A stretch of DNA of 64,000 nucleotides from Rhodanobacteraceae bacterium. GTDB taxonomy: Bacteria; Pseudomonadota; Gammaproteobacteria; Xanthomonadales; SZUA-5. Below are positions 1 to 8,149 of the stretch, piece after piece (position 1 is the stretch's first letter; the number at the start of each line of letters is the position of its first letter). Location of the stretch: contig JADJPR010000010.1 in assembly GCA_016713135.1 (NCBI GenBank), positions 62,001-126,000 of the forward strand, in the 5' to 3' direction. Position numbers and translations under genes: made by a program. The notes below the pieces were generated by a model. It had not been told where the DNA came from. It ran no database searches and saw only the letters and a program-made list of their open reading frames with translations.

Positions 1-1749
1 GCGCAGGTGGTTGCTGCGCTGATCGAGGATGGGCTGCTCGGCACCGCAGATGGAGACCGCATCCTGCTGGACGCGCGATCGGGTCAGGGGCGGCTGGATC
101 TGCATCCACTGGTGGTGATTGCCAACCTCAAGCCGAAGGATGGGCGTGACGCGAGCAAGACGCTGACCTTGGAATCGCTGACCGAATGGCTGGCGGAACA
201 GGCGGGCCTGCCCTACTTCAAGATCGACCCGATGAAGATCAAGATGGCCGAGGTCACCGAGGTGATCGGCCAGGCGTATGCGCAGCGTTACCGCATCCTG
301 CCAGTGGCGGTGACGGCCGAGCAGGTGGTGTTCGCCACCAGCGAGCCGATGATCACCGGCTGGCGTCCGGACCTGACGCACATCCTGCGCAAGGACGTGC
401 AATGCGTGGTGGCAAATCCGCTGGACGTCTCGCGCTACCTGATGGAGTTCTATGGCGTCACGCGCAGCGTGCGCAAGGCCAAGGACCAGAAGGACGGCGC
501 GCGCGAGCTTGGCAGCAAGATCATCAACTTCGAACAACTGCTGGAACTCGGCAAGAGCGCGACACTGGGTGCCGACGACCAGCACATCGTGCAGATCGTC
601 GACTGGCTGCTGCAGTACGCCTTCGAACAACGCGCCAGCGACATCCACCTCGAACCGCGCCGCGAGATCTCCAACGTGCGCTTCCGCATCGACGGCGTGA
701 TGCACAAGACCTTCGAACTGCCGACGCCGGTGATGGTCGGTGTGACCGCGCGCATCAAGGTGCTCGGGCGCATGGACCTGGCGGAGAAACGACGGCCACA
801 GGATGGTCGCCTGAAGGCGCGCAGTCCTTCGGGGCGGGAAGTCGAGATGCGCCTGTCGACCATGCCCACTGCCTTCGGCGAGAAGGTCGTGATGCGCATC
901 TTCGACCCCGACATCGTGGTCAAGGAATTCAAGCAGCTGGGCTTCTCCGAGCGCGAGGGCAAGCTGTGGGACGACATGATTTCGGCGCCGAACGGGATCG
1001 TGCTGGTCACCGGCCCGACGGGCTCGGGCAAGACCACCACGCTGTACTCGACCCTGAAGCGGCTGGCGACGCCGGAAATCAATGTCTGCACCGTCGAGGA
1101 CCCGATCGAGATGATCGCGCCCGAGTTCAACCAGATGCAGGTGCAGCACAACATCGACCTGGGCTTTGCCGAAGGCGTGCGCACCTTGCTGCGCCAGGAT
1201 CCGGACATCATCATGGTCGGCGAGATTCGCGACCTGGAAACCGCGCAGATGGCCATCCAGGCCGCGCTGACCGGGCATCTGGTGCTCTCCACGCTGCACA
1301 CCAACGACGCGCCGAGTGCGGTCCAGCGCCTGATGGACCTGGGCGCGCCCTACTACCTGCTGCAGGGCACCATCGTCGGCATCATGGCGCAGCGTCTGGT
1401 GCGGACCCTGTGTCCGCATTGCAAGCGCATCGATGCCCAGGTGGATGAAATCAAGTGGCAGGCGCTGTGCCATCCCTGGCGCGCCGAGGTGCCCAGCCGC
1501 ATCGGCGCGCCGGTGGGTTGCCTGGAGTGCCGCAAGACCGGATACCTGGGGCGCACCGGCATCTACGAGATGTTTCGCATCTCGCCGACACTGCGCAGCA
1601 TGATCCACCCGAGCGTGGAACTCTCGAAGTTCGCCGAGGCCGCACGCAAGGAGGGCATGCGCCCCTTGCGCCTGTCGGCGGCGATGCATGTGGCGCGCGG
1701 CATCACGACGATCGAGGAAGTCCTCGGCGTGTTGCCTCCGATCGAGTAG
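1..1749 (+). CDS. GspE/PilB-type secretion or pilus assembly ATPase (5' end outside window)
   Basis: Hexameric cytoplasmic ATPase that powers type II secretion or type IV pilus assembly. The reading frame is open to the window edge, so the start lies upstream; 582 codons are visible. An MshEN-like N-terminal region is followed by the ATPase core with Walker A GPTGSGKTT (near visible residue 335), an Asp box, Walker B (DPDIIMVGEIRD) and the His box (STLHTND). A C-terminal zinc knuckle is formed by CPHC and CLEC. The family assignment is firm. Whether it serves secretion (GspE/XpsE) or pili (PilB) cannot be settled here because no gspF or pilC neighbour is visible. A secreted lipase of the type normally exported by type II secretion lies 5 kb downstream. 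Confidence 0.93.
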   Translation, partial: AQVVAALIEDGLLGTADGDRILLDARSGQGRLDLHPLVVIANLKPKDGRDASKTLTLESLTEWLAEQAGLPYFKIDPMKIKMAEVTEVIGQAYAQRYRILPVAVTAEQVVFATSEPMITGWRPDLTHILRKDVQCVVANPLDVSRYLMEFYGVTRSVRKAKDQKDGARELGSKIINFEQLLELGKSATLGADDQHIVQIVDWLLQYAFEQRASDIHLEPRREISNVRFRIDGVMHKTFELPTPVMVGVTARIKVLGRMDLAEKRRPQDGRLKARSPSGREVEMRLSTMPTAFGEKVVMRIFDPDIVVKEFKQLGFSEREGKLWDDMISAPNGIVLVTGPTGSGKTTTLYSTLKRLATPEINVCTVEDPIEMIAPEFNQMQVQHNIDLGFAEGVRTLLRQDPDIIMVGEIRDLETAQMAIQAALTGHLVLSTLHTNDAPSAVQRLMDLGAPYYLLQGTIVGIMAQRLVRTLCPHCKRIDAQVDEIKWQALCHPWRAEVPSRIGAPVGCLECRKTGYLGRTGIYEMFRISPTLRSMIHPSVELSKFAEAARKEGMRPLRLSAAMHVARGITTIEEVLGVLPPIE

Positions 1750-1853
1750 CGGCGGGGATGCGGATACAGTGCACCCGCAATCTCGGACCGGCGTGGGTCA
1801 GGGTAGTGCGCAGCGCTTGACCGGCGAGGCCCCGCCCAGCCTTGCGGCAAGCA

Positions 1854-1882
1854 CCCGCTGAGCCGCTGCGCGGCACAGCGGG
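1854..1882. terminator. Hairpin with 7-bp stem, part of a dispersed element
   Basis: CCCGCTG at 1854-1860 pairs with CAGCGGG at 1876-1882 around a 15-nt GC-rich loop, directly after the stop codon of the leftward small gene and in the convergent gap with the ATPase gene. A second copy of the same element with a compensatory stem change lies at 54497-54527. It may act as a bidirectional terminator, but there is no U-tract, so this is an inference. Confidence 0.45.
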
Positions 1883-2200
1883 CTACTGAACGCCGGGGAA
1901 GCTCTCGACGTACTTGATGGTGAAGTCGGGAAAACTGTCGACGAACTGGATCTTGAAGTCCGGGAAGCTCTCGACCATCTGCCACTTGCCGGGCTTGTCC
2001 GGGAACGACTCGACCACCTCCACATGCAGGTCGGCGAAGGAGCTGACCACCTTGACCTTGTAGTCTGGAAAGGACTCGACCACCTTGATCTTGCCGTAGA
2101 TGCGCGAAAGATCGGGCTTTTCCGCGCGCGCAGCGGCAGGCATCAGGCTTGCCAGCAGTGCCAGTCCGGCGTGTTCCAGCCATTCGCGTCGATTGCTCAT
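1883..2200 (-). CDS. Small secreted repeat protein, probable 7_1 septoil-knot family (former DUF6150)
   Basis: 105 residues. A Tat/Sec-like leader (N-terminal MSNRREW, then a hydrophobic stretch ending in AAARA) precedes a body made almost entirely of short strands of the pattern V-E/D-S-F-P/A-D-x-K/T-V/I, repeated about six times. The motif starts with IYGKIKVVESFPD and ends IKYVESFPG. I recall this pattern from the DUF6150 family, now named for its predicted deep 7_1 (septoil) knot; this identification is from memory and not a search. The start at 2200 was chosen because upstream residues in frame do not resemble coding sequence and the leader begins here. Function is unknown. A hairpin sits immediately after the stop codon. 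Confidence 0.65.
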   Translation of the reverse strand: MSNRREWLEHAGLALLASLMPAAARAEKPDLSRIYGKIKVVESFPDYKVKVVSSFADLHVEVVESFPDKPGKWQMVESFPDFKIQFVDSFPDFTIKYVESFPGVQ

Positions 2201-2310
2201 CGCGGCGCTCCGTGCGGGTGGACTGCGTGAAGCATGCGCGCGCCATGCCCGCACTGCGACACCTGCGGCGTGCTACTTTCTGCGCGCATTCAGGCAGACG
2301 GAATCCATCC

Positions 2311-2811
2311 ATGTCCTTGCCCCTGGGCCTTGCGCTGCTGGCGATGGCGATGCCGCCGACCGCCCCGGCATTGCAGCCGGTGGCGGTGAGTTTCGACGCC
2401 GACAACGGGTCGGTGCCACCGCCGTATCGGCGCTCGACGTCGATCGAGATCGCAGCCGATGGGTCGGGTCGCCTGGTGCGGCTGCTCGGCTATGACCTGC
2501 AGGATCCAGCGCAGCGCTTCGAATACGCGTTCATCCTGACTGGCGATCAGCAGCAGGCCCTTGCGCGGCGACTGGAGGAGCTCGGCCTGTGGACCACACG
2601 CTGGCGCGAACGTCAGCGGGTTCCGGTAGGTGGTCCTCATGTGCGTCTGCGTTTCAGCCGTGGCGACCAGAAGATCGTGTTGCCCGCCTATCCGGTGGCG
2701 CATCAAGAAGCGGCGGTGGAAGCCCTGCGCAGCGAAGTGCGCGCACTCGTGCCGGAGGCGGCCAACGCTGCGCGACAGGCCTGGGAGCAGGACCGGGGTG
2801 ATCTCGAGTGA
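2311..2811 (+). CDS. Hypothetical secreted protein
   Basis: 166 residues, not recognised. The start at 2311 gives an N-terminal hydrophobic signal peptide (MSLPLGLALLAMAMPPTAPA) followed by a soluble mixed domain. Upstream in-frame codons lack coding character. The mature part contains a segment resembling proteins whose prediction is just a small periplasmic or surface beta domain (FDADNGSVPPPYRRSTSIEI) and ends in a charged helix (HQEAAVEALRSEVRALVPEA). It stands alone between a leftward knot-type gene and the DUF3011 gene on the same strand. Confidence 0.6.
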   Translation: MSLPLGLALLAMAMPPTAPALQPVAVSFDADNGSVPPPYRRSTSIEIAADGSGRLVRLLGYDLQDPAQRFEYAFILTGDQQQALARRLEELGLWTTRWRERQRVPVGGPHVRLRFSRGDQKIVLPAYPVAHQEAAVEALRSEVRALVPEAANAARQAWEQDRGDLE

Positions 2812-2945
2812 TTAGCGCAATCTGAAGCACGCCGTGCAGGGCGTGCGATTGCAGCCATTCGATTCAGCAAGACTGCCGAAGACTGCACCCGCTGCGTCCG
2901 AACAGGGCGGCCGCAGTGTCCGAAATCCCTGGCAAGGCGACGACG

Positions 2946-3503
2946 ATGCGTATTGGGGCCTGGGTGTGCACCTCCTTGATGGTGGGAATGCTGGGATTGG
3001 GCGTAGCGGGCGAGAGCCGGGCCTACGATCACGACTACGATGAGGTCTTCACCTGCGAATCGCATGACCGCAGGCAGGAGTACTGCGATGTGGACGCGCA
3101 TGGCGGCGTGGTGCTTGTGAACCAGCTCAGCCGGACCTCCTGTGTCGAGGGTCGCACCTGGGGCTGGGACGGTCGCGGGGTCTGGGTCAGTGGTGGTTGC
3201 CGCGCCGAGTTTGCGCTGGTCCGCGGCCGCGGGCGCGGGCGAGGACGTGGTTATGACCGGGGCTACGAGCGCGAGTACGACCGCGGCCTGCCCGACAGCT
3301 ATCCGACCAGCGCTGGCTACGTGATCCGCTGCGAATCCCGTGACCACGGCTACAACCACTGTGCCGCGCGCGTGCGCGGCGGCGTCGAACTCCAGCGACA
3401 GCTCAGTGATTCCTATTGCGAAGAAGGCGAAACCTGGGGCTACGACCGTCGCGGCATCTGGGTGAACGGCGGGTGCCGCGCAGAGTTCGTGATCTACGAA
3501 TGA
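2946..3503 (+). CDS. Secreted protein with two DUF3011 domains
   Basis: 185 residues from ATG 2946; an upstream ATG at 2916 would only add ten residues before the natural signal peptide (MRIGAWVCTSLMVGMLGLGV). Two copies of the DUF3011 module are visible at roughly residues 37-90 and 130-184. Each has a CES-(H/R)D start, a Q-L-S-x-(T/S)-x-C-x-E-G-x-T-W-G core and an IWV/VWV-x-G-G-C-R-A-E-F end. The copies are separated by an arginine/glycine and tyrosine-rich linker of alternating RG then YDRGY/YERE blocks. Cysteines are paired within each copy, suggesting disulfide-stabilised periplasmic or secreted domains. The biochemical role of DUF3011 is unknown to me. Confidence 0.85.
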   Translation: MRIGAWVCTSLMVGMLGLGVAGESRAYDHDYDEVFTCESHDRRQEYCDVDAHGGVVLVNQLSRTSCVEGRTWGWDGRGVWVSGGCRAEFALVRGRGRGRGRGYDRGYEREYDRGLPDSYPTSAGYVIRCESRDHGYNHCAARVRGGVELQRQLSDSYCEEGETWGYDRRGIWVNGGCRAEFVIYE

Positions 3504-3698
3504 AGCGGTGTTGGTTGCTGGTGTTGGTGTTGGAAGAAGCCGGCGGCGCGGGGTGCAGCGCGTGGCCAACATGCAAACTCCCATCAACGAGGTGATGGAC
3601 GTGAAGCGGTGTTGGTTGTTGGTATTGGTGCTGGACGAAGCAGGTGGCGCGAGGGTGCGGCACATGACCAACACCAAAAACCCATACCAACACCGCTC
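3504..3698. repeat. Duplicated GGTGTTGGT-word repeat with terminal inverted arm
   Basis: The convergent gap between the DUF3011 gene and the GntR gene is filled by two imperfect direct copies about 99 bp apart (starting near 3503 and 3602, both beginning GAAGCGGTGTTGGTTG). The second copy ends in an inverted arm (ACCAACACCAAAAACCC and ACCAACACCGCTCC, about 3667-3700), so the region can fold as a G/T-rich hairpin. No gene is seen in it. Confidence 0.75.
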
Positions 3699-4478
3699 CT
3701 AGCGCTTGCCGCGCACCATCACGTCGTCCGCCGACATCTTCATGTGGTACTGGAAGCGGTCAGGGCGGTAGCAGCTGATCAGGTAATCGATCGGGCGGCC
3801 GCGCTGGTCGCTGGCGATGCGGATCACCTGCAGCAAAGGATCGCCGACGCGCACTACCAGACGCTGCGCCAGGGTGGTGTCGGCCGCGACCGCGGTGATC
3901 ACCTGGTCGATTTCCTTCAGGTGGATCCCGAGGCGTCGGAACAGGTCCAGGCGGCTGGCGGTCTTGAGGCCTTCAGGATCCAGTCCGGGGCCGATCGGTA
4001 GCGTCCAGCTGAGGTAATGCGCGAATGGCACGCCTTCGCGGAGGCGCAACCGGGTTGCCCGCTCGACCAGGGTGTCGGGAGAGCTGCGCAGCGCTTCGGC
4101 GACTTGTGGTGGCGGCGTGACGCGGCTGAATTCGATCAGCCTGACCTGGGTCTCGCGGCCCATCACCGCGAGGCTTTCGAGGAGGTTGTTCAGCGGCGCG
4201 CGCAGAACCTTGGGTTCGTACTTGTAGGTGACGTGGGTGCCGCGCCCGCGGTGGCGCGAGACATAGCCTTCGGCCTCCAGGTCATCCAGCGCACGCTTGA
4301 CCGTGATCCGCGAAATGTTGAAGAAGAGAGCGATCTCCTTCTCCGCGGGCAGCAGCGTTCCCTGGCGCAGGTGGCCGCCTTCGATCTTGCGCTTCACCAC
4401 CAGGTACAACTGGTGGTAAAGCGGCGCCGGTTGATCCGGGCGCAGGTTGGCGCGATCCTCGGCGTTGAACAGGCGCAT
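3699..4478 (-). CDS. GntR/HutC-type transcriptional regulator with UTRA ligand domain
   Basis: About 259 residues from ATG 4478; a longer start at 4553 exists but its extra 25 residues are not part of the family. The N-terminal winged helix has the GntR features PLYHQLYLVVKRKI, LPAEKEIA and the recognition helix ISRITVKRALDDLEAEGYV. It is followed by a UTRA effector-binding domain (RATRLRLREGVPFAHYLSWTL ... GDPLLQVIRI ... YLISCYRPDRF). HutC-subfamily repressors respond to small metabolites, often amino acids or sugars. The divergently transcribed neighbour is mtnA, so a role in methionine-salvage control is possible but is only inferred from position. Confidence 0.88.
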   Translation of the reverse strand: MRLFNAEDRANLRPDQPAPLYHQLYLVVKRKIEGGHLRQGTLLPAEKEIALFFNISRITVKRALDDLEAEGYVSRHRGRGTHVTYKYEPKVLRAPLNNLLESLAVMGRETQVRLIEFSRVTPPPQVAEALRSSPDTLVERATRLRLREGVPFAHYLSWTLPIGPGLDPEGLKTASRLDLFRRLGIHLKEIDQVITAVAADTTLAQRLVVRVGDPLLQVIRIASDQRGRPIDYLISCYRPDRFQYHMKMSADDVMVRGKR

Positions 4479-4649
4479 GCGGGTTCGCTCGCAAGCCGGG
4501 AGTGGCTTTGATCGTAGCTGATTTTCGGTGGCGATCCTGACCGCGGACGGCATTGTGCTGTCCGCCTTCGTAAATTCCCCTGGTCAGTGCCTCGTACGCG
4601 GCCCCCGCCGCGCGGCGCGGAGACTGCCACCAATCGAGTGAAAAAATCC

Positions 4650-5693
4650 ATGACTTCCGAACTGCTGGCTCCCTTCGACCGCGTGCGGGCGCTGCGCTTC
4701 GATGCGGACGGTTTCTACCTGCTCGACCAGCGGGCGCTGCCGCAGCGCAGCGACTGGCTGCCGATGGCGGACGCTGCTGCGGTCGCGGAATCGATCCGCG
4801 CGCTGATCGTGCGCGGTGCGCCGGCGATCGGCATCGCCGCCGGTTATGGCCTGGTGCTCGCCGCGCGCGCACTCGCGTCAGGGCCGCTGTCCGAGCGGGT
4901 CGCGGGATTCGCCGCGGCGGCGGGGATGCTCCGTGCGGCGCGCCCGACCGCGGTGAACCTGATGTGGGCGGTGGACCGTATGCTGGCGGCCTGCGGCGCC
5001 GATCCGCAGCCGGACGCGGTGCTCGGGCAGGCGCGCGCGATCGAGGCCGAAGACCTTGCGGCGAACTACCGCATGGCCATGACCGGCGCTGGCTACATCC
5101 AGCCGGGCAGCGGGGTGCTGACCCACTGCAACACGGGCTCGCTGGCCACTGCGGGCCTCGGTACGGCGCTTGGCGTGATCCGCGCCGCTTTTGCACAGGG
5201 CAAGCTGGCGCAGGTGCATGCGGGCGAGACCCGCCCCTGGCTGCAGGGCGCCCGGCTGACCGTGTACGAGCTGCAGCAGGATGGCATCCCCGCGAAGCTG
5301 ATCGCCGACGGCGCCGGCGCCTGGCTGTTGGCGCAGGGGCACACCCACTGGGTGATCGTCGGCGCGGACCGCATCTGCGCCAACGGCGACACCGCGAACA
5401 AGATCGGCACGCTGTCGCTGGCGATCGCCGCGAAGCACTTCGGGGCGAAAGTGATGGTGGTGGCACCGACCTCCACGGTCGATTTCGCCACGCCCAGCGG
5501 CGATCGCATCCACATCGAGGAACGCGATCCGCGCGAGCTGACCGAGTACGCGGGCATCCGCGTGGCGGCGCCCGGGATCGATGCCTGGAATCCGGTCTTC
5601 GACGTGACGCCGGCGGCGCTGGTCGATGTGATCGTCACCGAGAAGGGGGCGATGGAGCGACCGGATGTGGAGCGGATGCGGGCGTTGGCCTGA
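4650..5693 (+). CDS. mtnA: S-methyl-5-thioribose-1-phosphate isomerase
   Basis: Converts methylthioribose-1-phosphate to methylthioribulose-1-phosphate in the methionine salvage pathway, in the cytosol. 347 residues from ATG 4650, normal for the family; the upstream in-frame ATG at 4587 only adds low-complexity residues. Visible signatures are VRGAPAIGIAAGYG near residue 50, the catalytic-cysteine segment THCNTGSLATAGLG near 155, and the conserved GADRI-ANGDTANKIGT block containing the catalytic aspartate near 245. No other mtn genes are adjacent. The gene is divergent from a GntR regulator and is followed by a GGACGCAAA repeat. Confidence 0.95.
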   Translation: MTSELLAPFDRVRALRFDADGFYLLDQRALPQRSDWLPMADAAAVAESIRALIVRGAPAIGIAAGYGLVLAARALASGPLSERVAGFAAAAGMLRAARPTAVNLMWAVDRMLAACGADPQPDAVLGQARAIEAEDLAANYRMAMTGAGYIQPGSGVLTHCNTGSLATAGLGTALGVIRAAFAQGKLAQVHAGETRPWLQGARLTVYELQQDGIPAKLIADGAGAWLLAQGHTHWVIVGADRICANGDTANKIGTLSLAIAAKHFGAKVMVVAPTSTVDFATPSGDRIHIEERDPRELTEYAGIRVAAPGIDAWNPVFDVTPAALVDVIVTEKGAMERPDVERMRALA

Positions 5694-5738
5694 GCAGGGC
5701 GCATTCGCGCCACGAACTGTTGCGTACCCTTGCCTGAT

Positions 5739-5911
5739 TCTTGTCCGCAAAGGACGCAAAGAAGGAAAAGGACGCAAAGGACGCAAAGGACGCAAAGGAC
5801 GCAAAGAGAGTAAGAGCGTCTCGGGTTGCGCAGCATTCCCATCTCCGCGCAGATCCGGCAATGGAATTGGCTCTACTTTGCGTCCTTTGCGTCTTTTGCG
5901 GACAAATGTCT
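5739..5911. repeat. GGACGCAAA-word inverted repeat (family A, copy 1)
   Basis: The 5' arm (5741-5808) reads TTGTCCGCAAAGGACGCAAA followed by further GGACGCAAA units, at least six in all. The 3' arm (5873-5911) carries CTTTGCGTCCTTTGCGTC and TTTTGCGGACAA, the reverse complement. The spacer is about 65 nt. It lies in the convergent gap between mtnA and the lipase foldase gene and may end transcription from both sides. Confidence 0.85.
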
Positions 5912-5958
5912 TTTGCTTCATAGACATCGAACAATGTTCGGCCGCGCGCTCGCCGCCG

Positions 5959-6993
5959 CTACAACTCGCCGACGTCCTGCAGCGAGCGGATGCGCCGCTG
6001 CTCGGCTTCGTTGAAGTTGCGCGCGAGGTATTCGTCGAGTGCGGCCTGGCGTCGGGCGGCATCCAGCGAGGACAGGCGGGCGCGCTCGGCCTGGTAGGCG
6101 GCGATGCGCGCATCCCAGGCGGCGCGTTCGCGGTCGAGCAGCTCCATCCGTGCGGCGGCCTCCTCGCCGTAGCGCTGCACGCGCAAGCGGTGGCGCTCGT
6201 CGGCGTCGCTGGCGAGGGTCTCGATGGCCTGCGCGTCGGCCAGGTCGGACTCCACGCGCTGTTGCTCCAGCAGCGGCTGGCGCACGGCTTCCGGCAGCGC
6301 GGAGGTCAGCTCGCGCTGGCGCGCGGCGCGCTCGTCGGCGCTCAAGGTGGTGTCGTCCGCCAGATCGCGCGTGTCCAGGGTGTATTGCTGGTAGGCCTCC
6401 TCGTCGCCGAAGAAGGCGCCCGCCATCTCGCTGCCGAGATGTTGCCGGCGCAGGTCGCGCAGCATCGCCAGGCGCTCGCGCAGGGGCAGCTGTTCCAGGC
6501 GCGCGGCCGAGCCGTCGACGGCCTCGAGGTAACGCAGGTAGCGCTCGAAGACCTCCTGGGCCTGGCGCTTGCCTTCGGGCGTCGTGATCTGATCGAGGCG
6601 TGCTGCGAGCAAGGCGCGGATCTGGTCGATGGAGCGCTCGCCGATGCTGCTGAGGAAGTGGTCGAACAGCCGCCGCAGCGCAAGATCCGGCACCAGGCGG
6701 CCGCTGGCGTCCAGGGTCACCCCGCCATCGCTCTCGGTGCCTTGCAGGGAGTTCGGCAGGTCCGGAACGTCCGCCGGAAGCGCCGCCGGCGGGTCGCGGC
6801 CGGCGGTCGCCGCGGGCTCGGGTGGCGAGGGCGGTGCAGTGCCTGGGGCTGCGCCCGGCGTGGGCTGGGCCTCGCCGACCCGCGCGCCTGCATCGACGGC
6901 CGCCGGATCCCGGTCGGGAGAACGCAGGGCCAGCAGCGTGGCCAGGGCGATCGCCGCAAGCATCGTCAGGCCGAGGCGCGCATTCCTGCTCAT
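5959..6993 (-). CDS. lifO: Lipase-specific foldase (lipase chaperone)
   Basis: Inner-membrane-anchored periplasmic foldase that folds the cognate lipase before type II secretion. 344 residues from ATG 6993. It has one N-terminal transmembrane anchor (about residues 6-24), a proline/alanine-rich variable linker to about residue 80, and a helical catalytic region. The family signature RLFDHFLSSIGE (variant of RxxFDxFLSxxGE) lies near residue 110. The rest is highly helical and charged, as in known Lif proteins. It follows the lipase gene on the same strand with a 61-nt gap, the normal lip-lif operon arrangement. Confidence 0.92.
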   Translation of the reverse strand: MSRNARLGLTMLAAIALATLLALRSPDRDPAAVDAGARVGEAQPTPGAAPGTAPPSPPEPAATAGRDPPAALPADVPDLPNSLQGTESDGGVTLDASGRLVPDLALRRLFDHFLSSIGERSIDQIRALLAARLDQITTPEGKRQAQEVFERYLRYLEAVDGSAARLEQLPLRERLAMLRDLRRQHLGSEMAGAFFGDEEAYQQYTLDTRDLADDTTLSADERAARQRELTSALPEAVRQPLLEQQRVESDLADAQAIETLASDADERHRLRVQRYGEEAAARMELLDRERAAWDARIAAYQAERARLSSLDAARRQAALDEYLARNFNEAEQRRIRSLQDVGEL

Positions 6994-7054
6994 CGTCGCG
7001 GATTCCCGGGGCGGATGCGAAAAGCCCGGCATTCGCCGGGCTCTTCGAGGACGG

Positions 7055-7984
7055 TTACAGTCCGGCGTTCTTCAGCCGGTTGGCCTGGGCGCGGTAGACC
7101 GAGGCCGGGCTGGAAGCGAACAGCCCACGCAGGCCGAGGATCTGGTTGACCTCGTCGAGATGGTTCCAGCCGTAGTCGTCGCGCAGGACCACGCCCCAGT
7201 GGCTGGAGCACTTGCCGACCAGGCCATCGTTCTGCTCGAAGCCGAAGAACAGGGCGCCGGCACCGAGCATCGCATCGGAGGCATCGAACACATTGGTCAG
7301 CACGCTGGTGCCGCCCATCGAGTAATAGCGCACGTTGTTGACCACGCTCGCGCCCTGGCCGCAGCTGGTCGTCGGCTTGCCCTGCGGATGGTGGCTGTTG
7401 AAAGTCGCGGCACCGGCGGAATTCAGCGATGCGAGCGCGCCGAGGGCGTTCTGCGGATCGTCATCGCCGGACAGGAACTCGATGAACATGCTGAGCGCGT
7501 TGACGAAGCCGGCCAGGATGGTCTCGAGGGCCGAGCCGGGCGCGGCGGCGGTGCGCAGGCCGTCGGCCACCTTGCTGCCGGTGTGCGGGCTGCCGACGCT
7601 GGTCATCGATGCCACCAGGTCCGGGCGCACCGAGGCGACATAGCGAGCGGTCGGGCCGCCGTGGCTGTGGCCGATCAGGTTGACCTTGGCGTGGCCGTAG
7701 GTGGCGCGCAGGTGGTCGAGGTAGCGGATCAGCTGCTCGCCGCGCACCTCGCTGTAGTTGCTCGACGAGACGTTCGCGATGTAGACCTTGGCGCCGCCGG
7801 AACGCAGTTCGGACGGCAGGCCGTAGAAGTAGTCGTAAATGCCGAACAGGCTGTCGAAGCCGAGCAACCCGTGCACCAGCACGATCGGATGGCGCGTCTT
7901 GGTGTAAGTCGATTGCGCATGGCTGGGCGCAGCCAAGGCGAGCGCCAGCAGCAGCAAGGTAGCGCGGACAAACGAACGGACCAT
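7055..7984 (-). CDS. lip: Secreted triacylglycerol lipase, subfamily I.1/I.2
   Basis: Alpha/beta hydrolase acting on triglyceride esters outside the cell. 309 residues with a signal peptide (MVRSFVRATLLLLALALAAPSHAQ). The oxyanion segment is HPIVLVHGLLGFD, the nucleophile elbow is GHSHGG (about residue 111), the acid is in QNDGLVGKCSS and the catalytic histidine is likely in WNHLDEVNQ. Two cysteines (CGQG and GKCSS) can form the disulfide typical of this group. The dependence on a foldase and type II secretion is known for the family and matches the adjacent lifO gene and the ATPase at the window start. The 165-nt upstream gap (7985-8149) holds its promoter; no clear -35/-10 pair could be assigned. 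Confidence 0.94.
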   Translation of the reverse strand: MVRSFVRATLLLLALALAAPSHAQSTYTKTRHPIVLVHGLLGFDSLFGIYDYFYGLPSELRSGGAKVYIANVSSSNYSEVRGEQLIRYLDHLRATYGHAKVNLIGHSHGGPTARYVASVRPDLVASMTSVGSPHTGSKVADGLRTAAAPGSALETILAGFVNALSMFIEFLSGDDDPQNALGALASLNSAGAATFNSHHPQGKPTTSCGQGASVVNNVRYYSMGGTSVLTNVFDASDAMLGAGALFFGFEQNDGLVGKCSSHWGVVLRDDYGWNHLDEVNQILGLRGLFASSPASVYRAQANRLKNAGL

Positions 7985-8149
7985 GTTGAACCCCTCCCCC
8001 GAAAAACTGTGGATGCGCCGCCGGCGCGCCTGCTCCCCAGCAGGCAGGTGAAGACTATACGGTAGCGTATGGAGTAAGCAATGGGTCAGCTTTGATTCAT
8101 CTTTGTCAGTTTGTGACGCGATGGACCCATGCGCGGCGACGCACGACTG

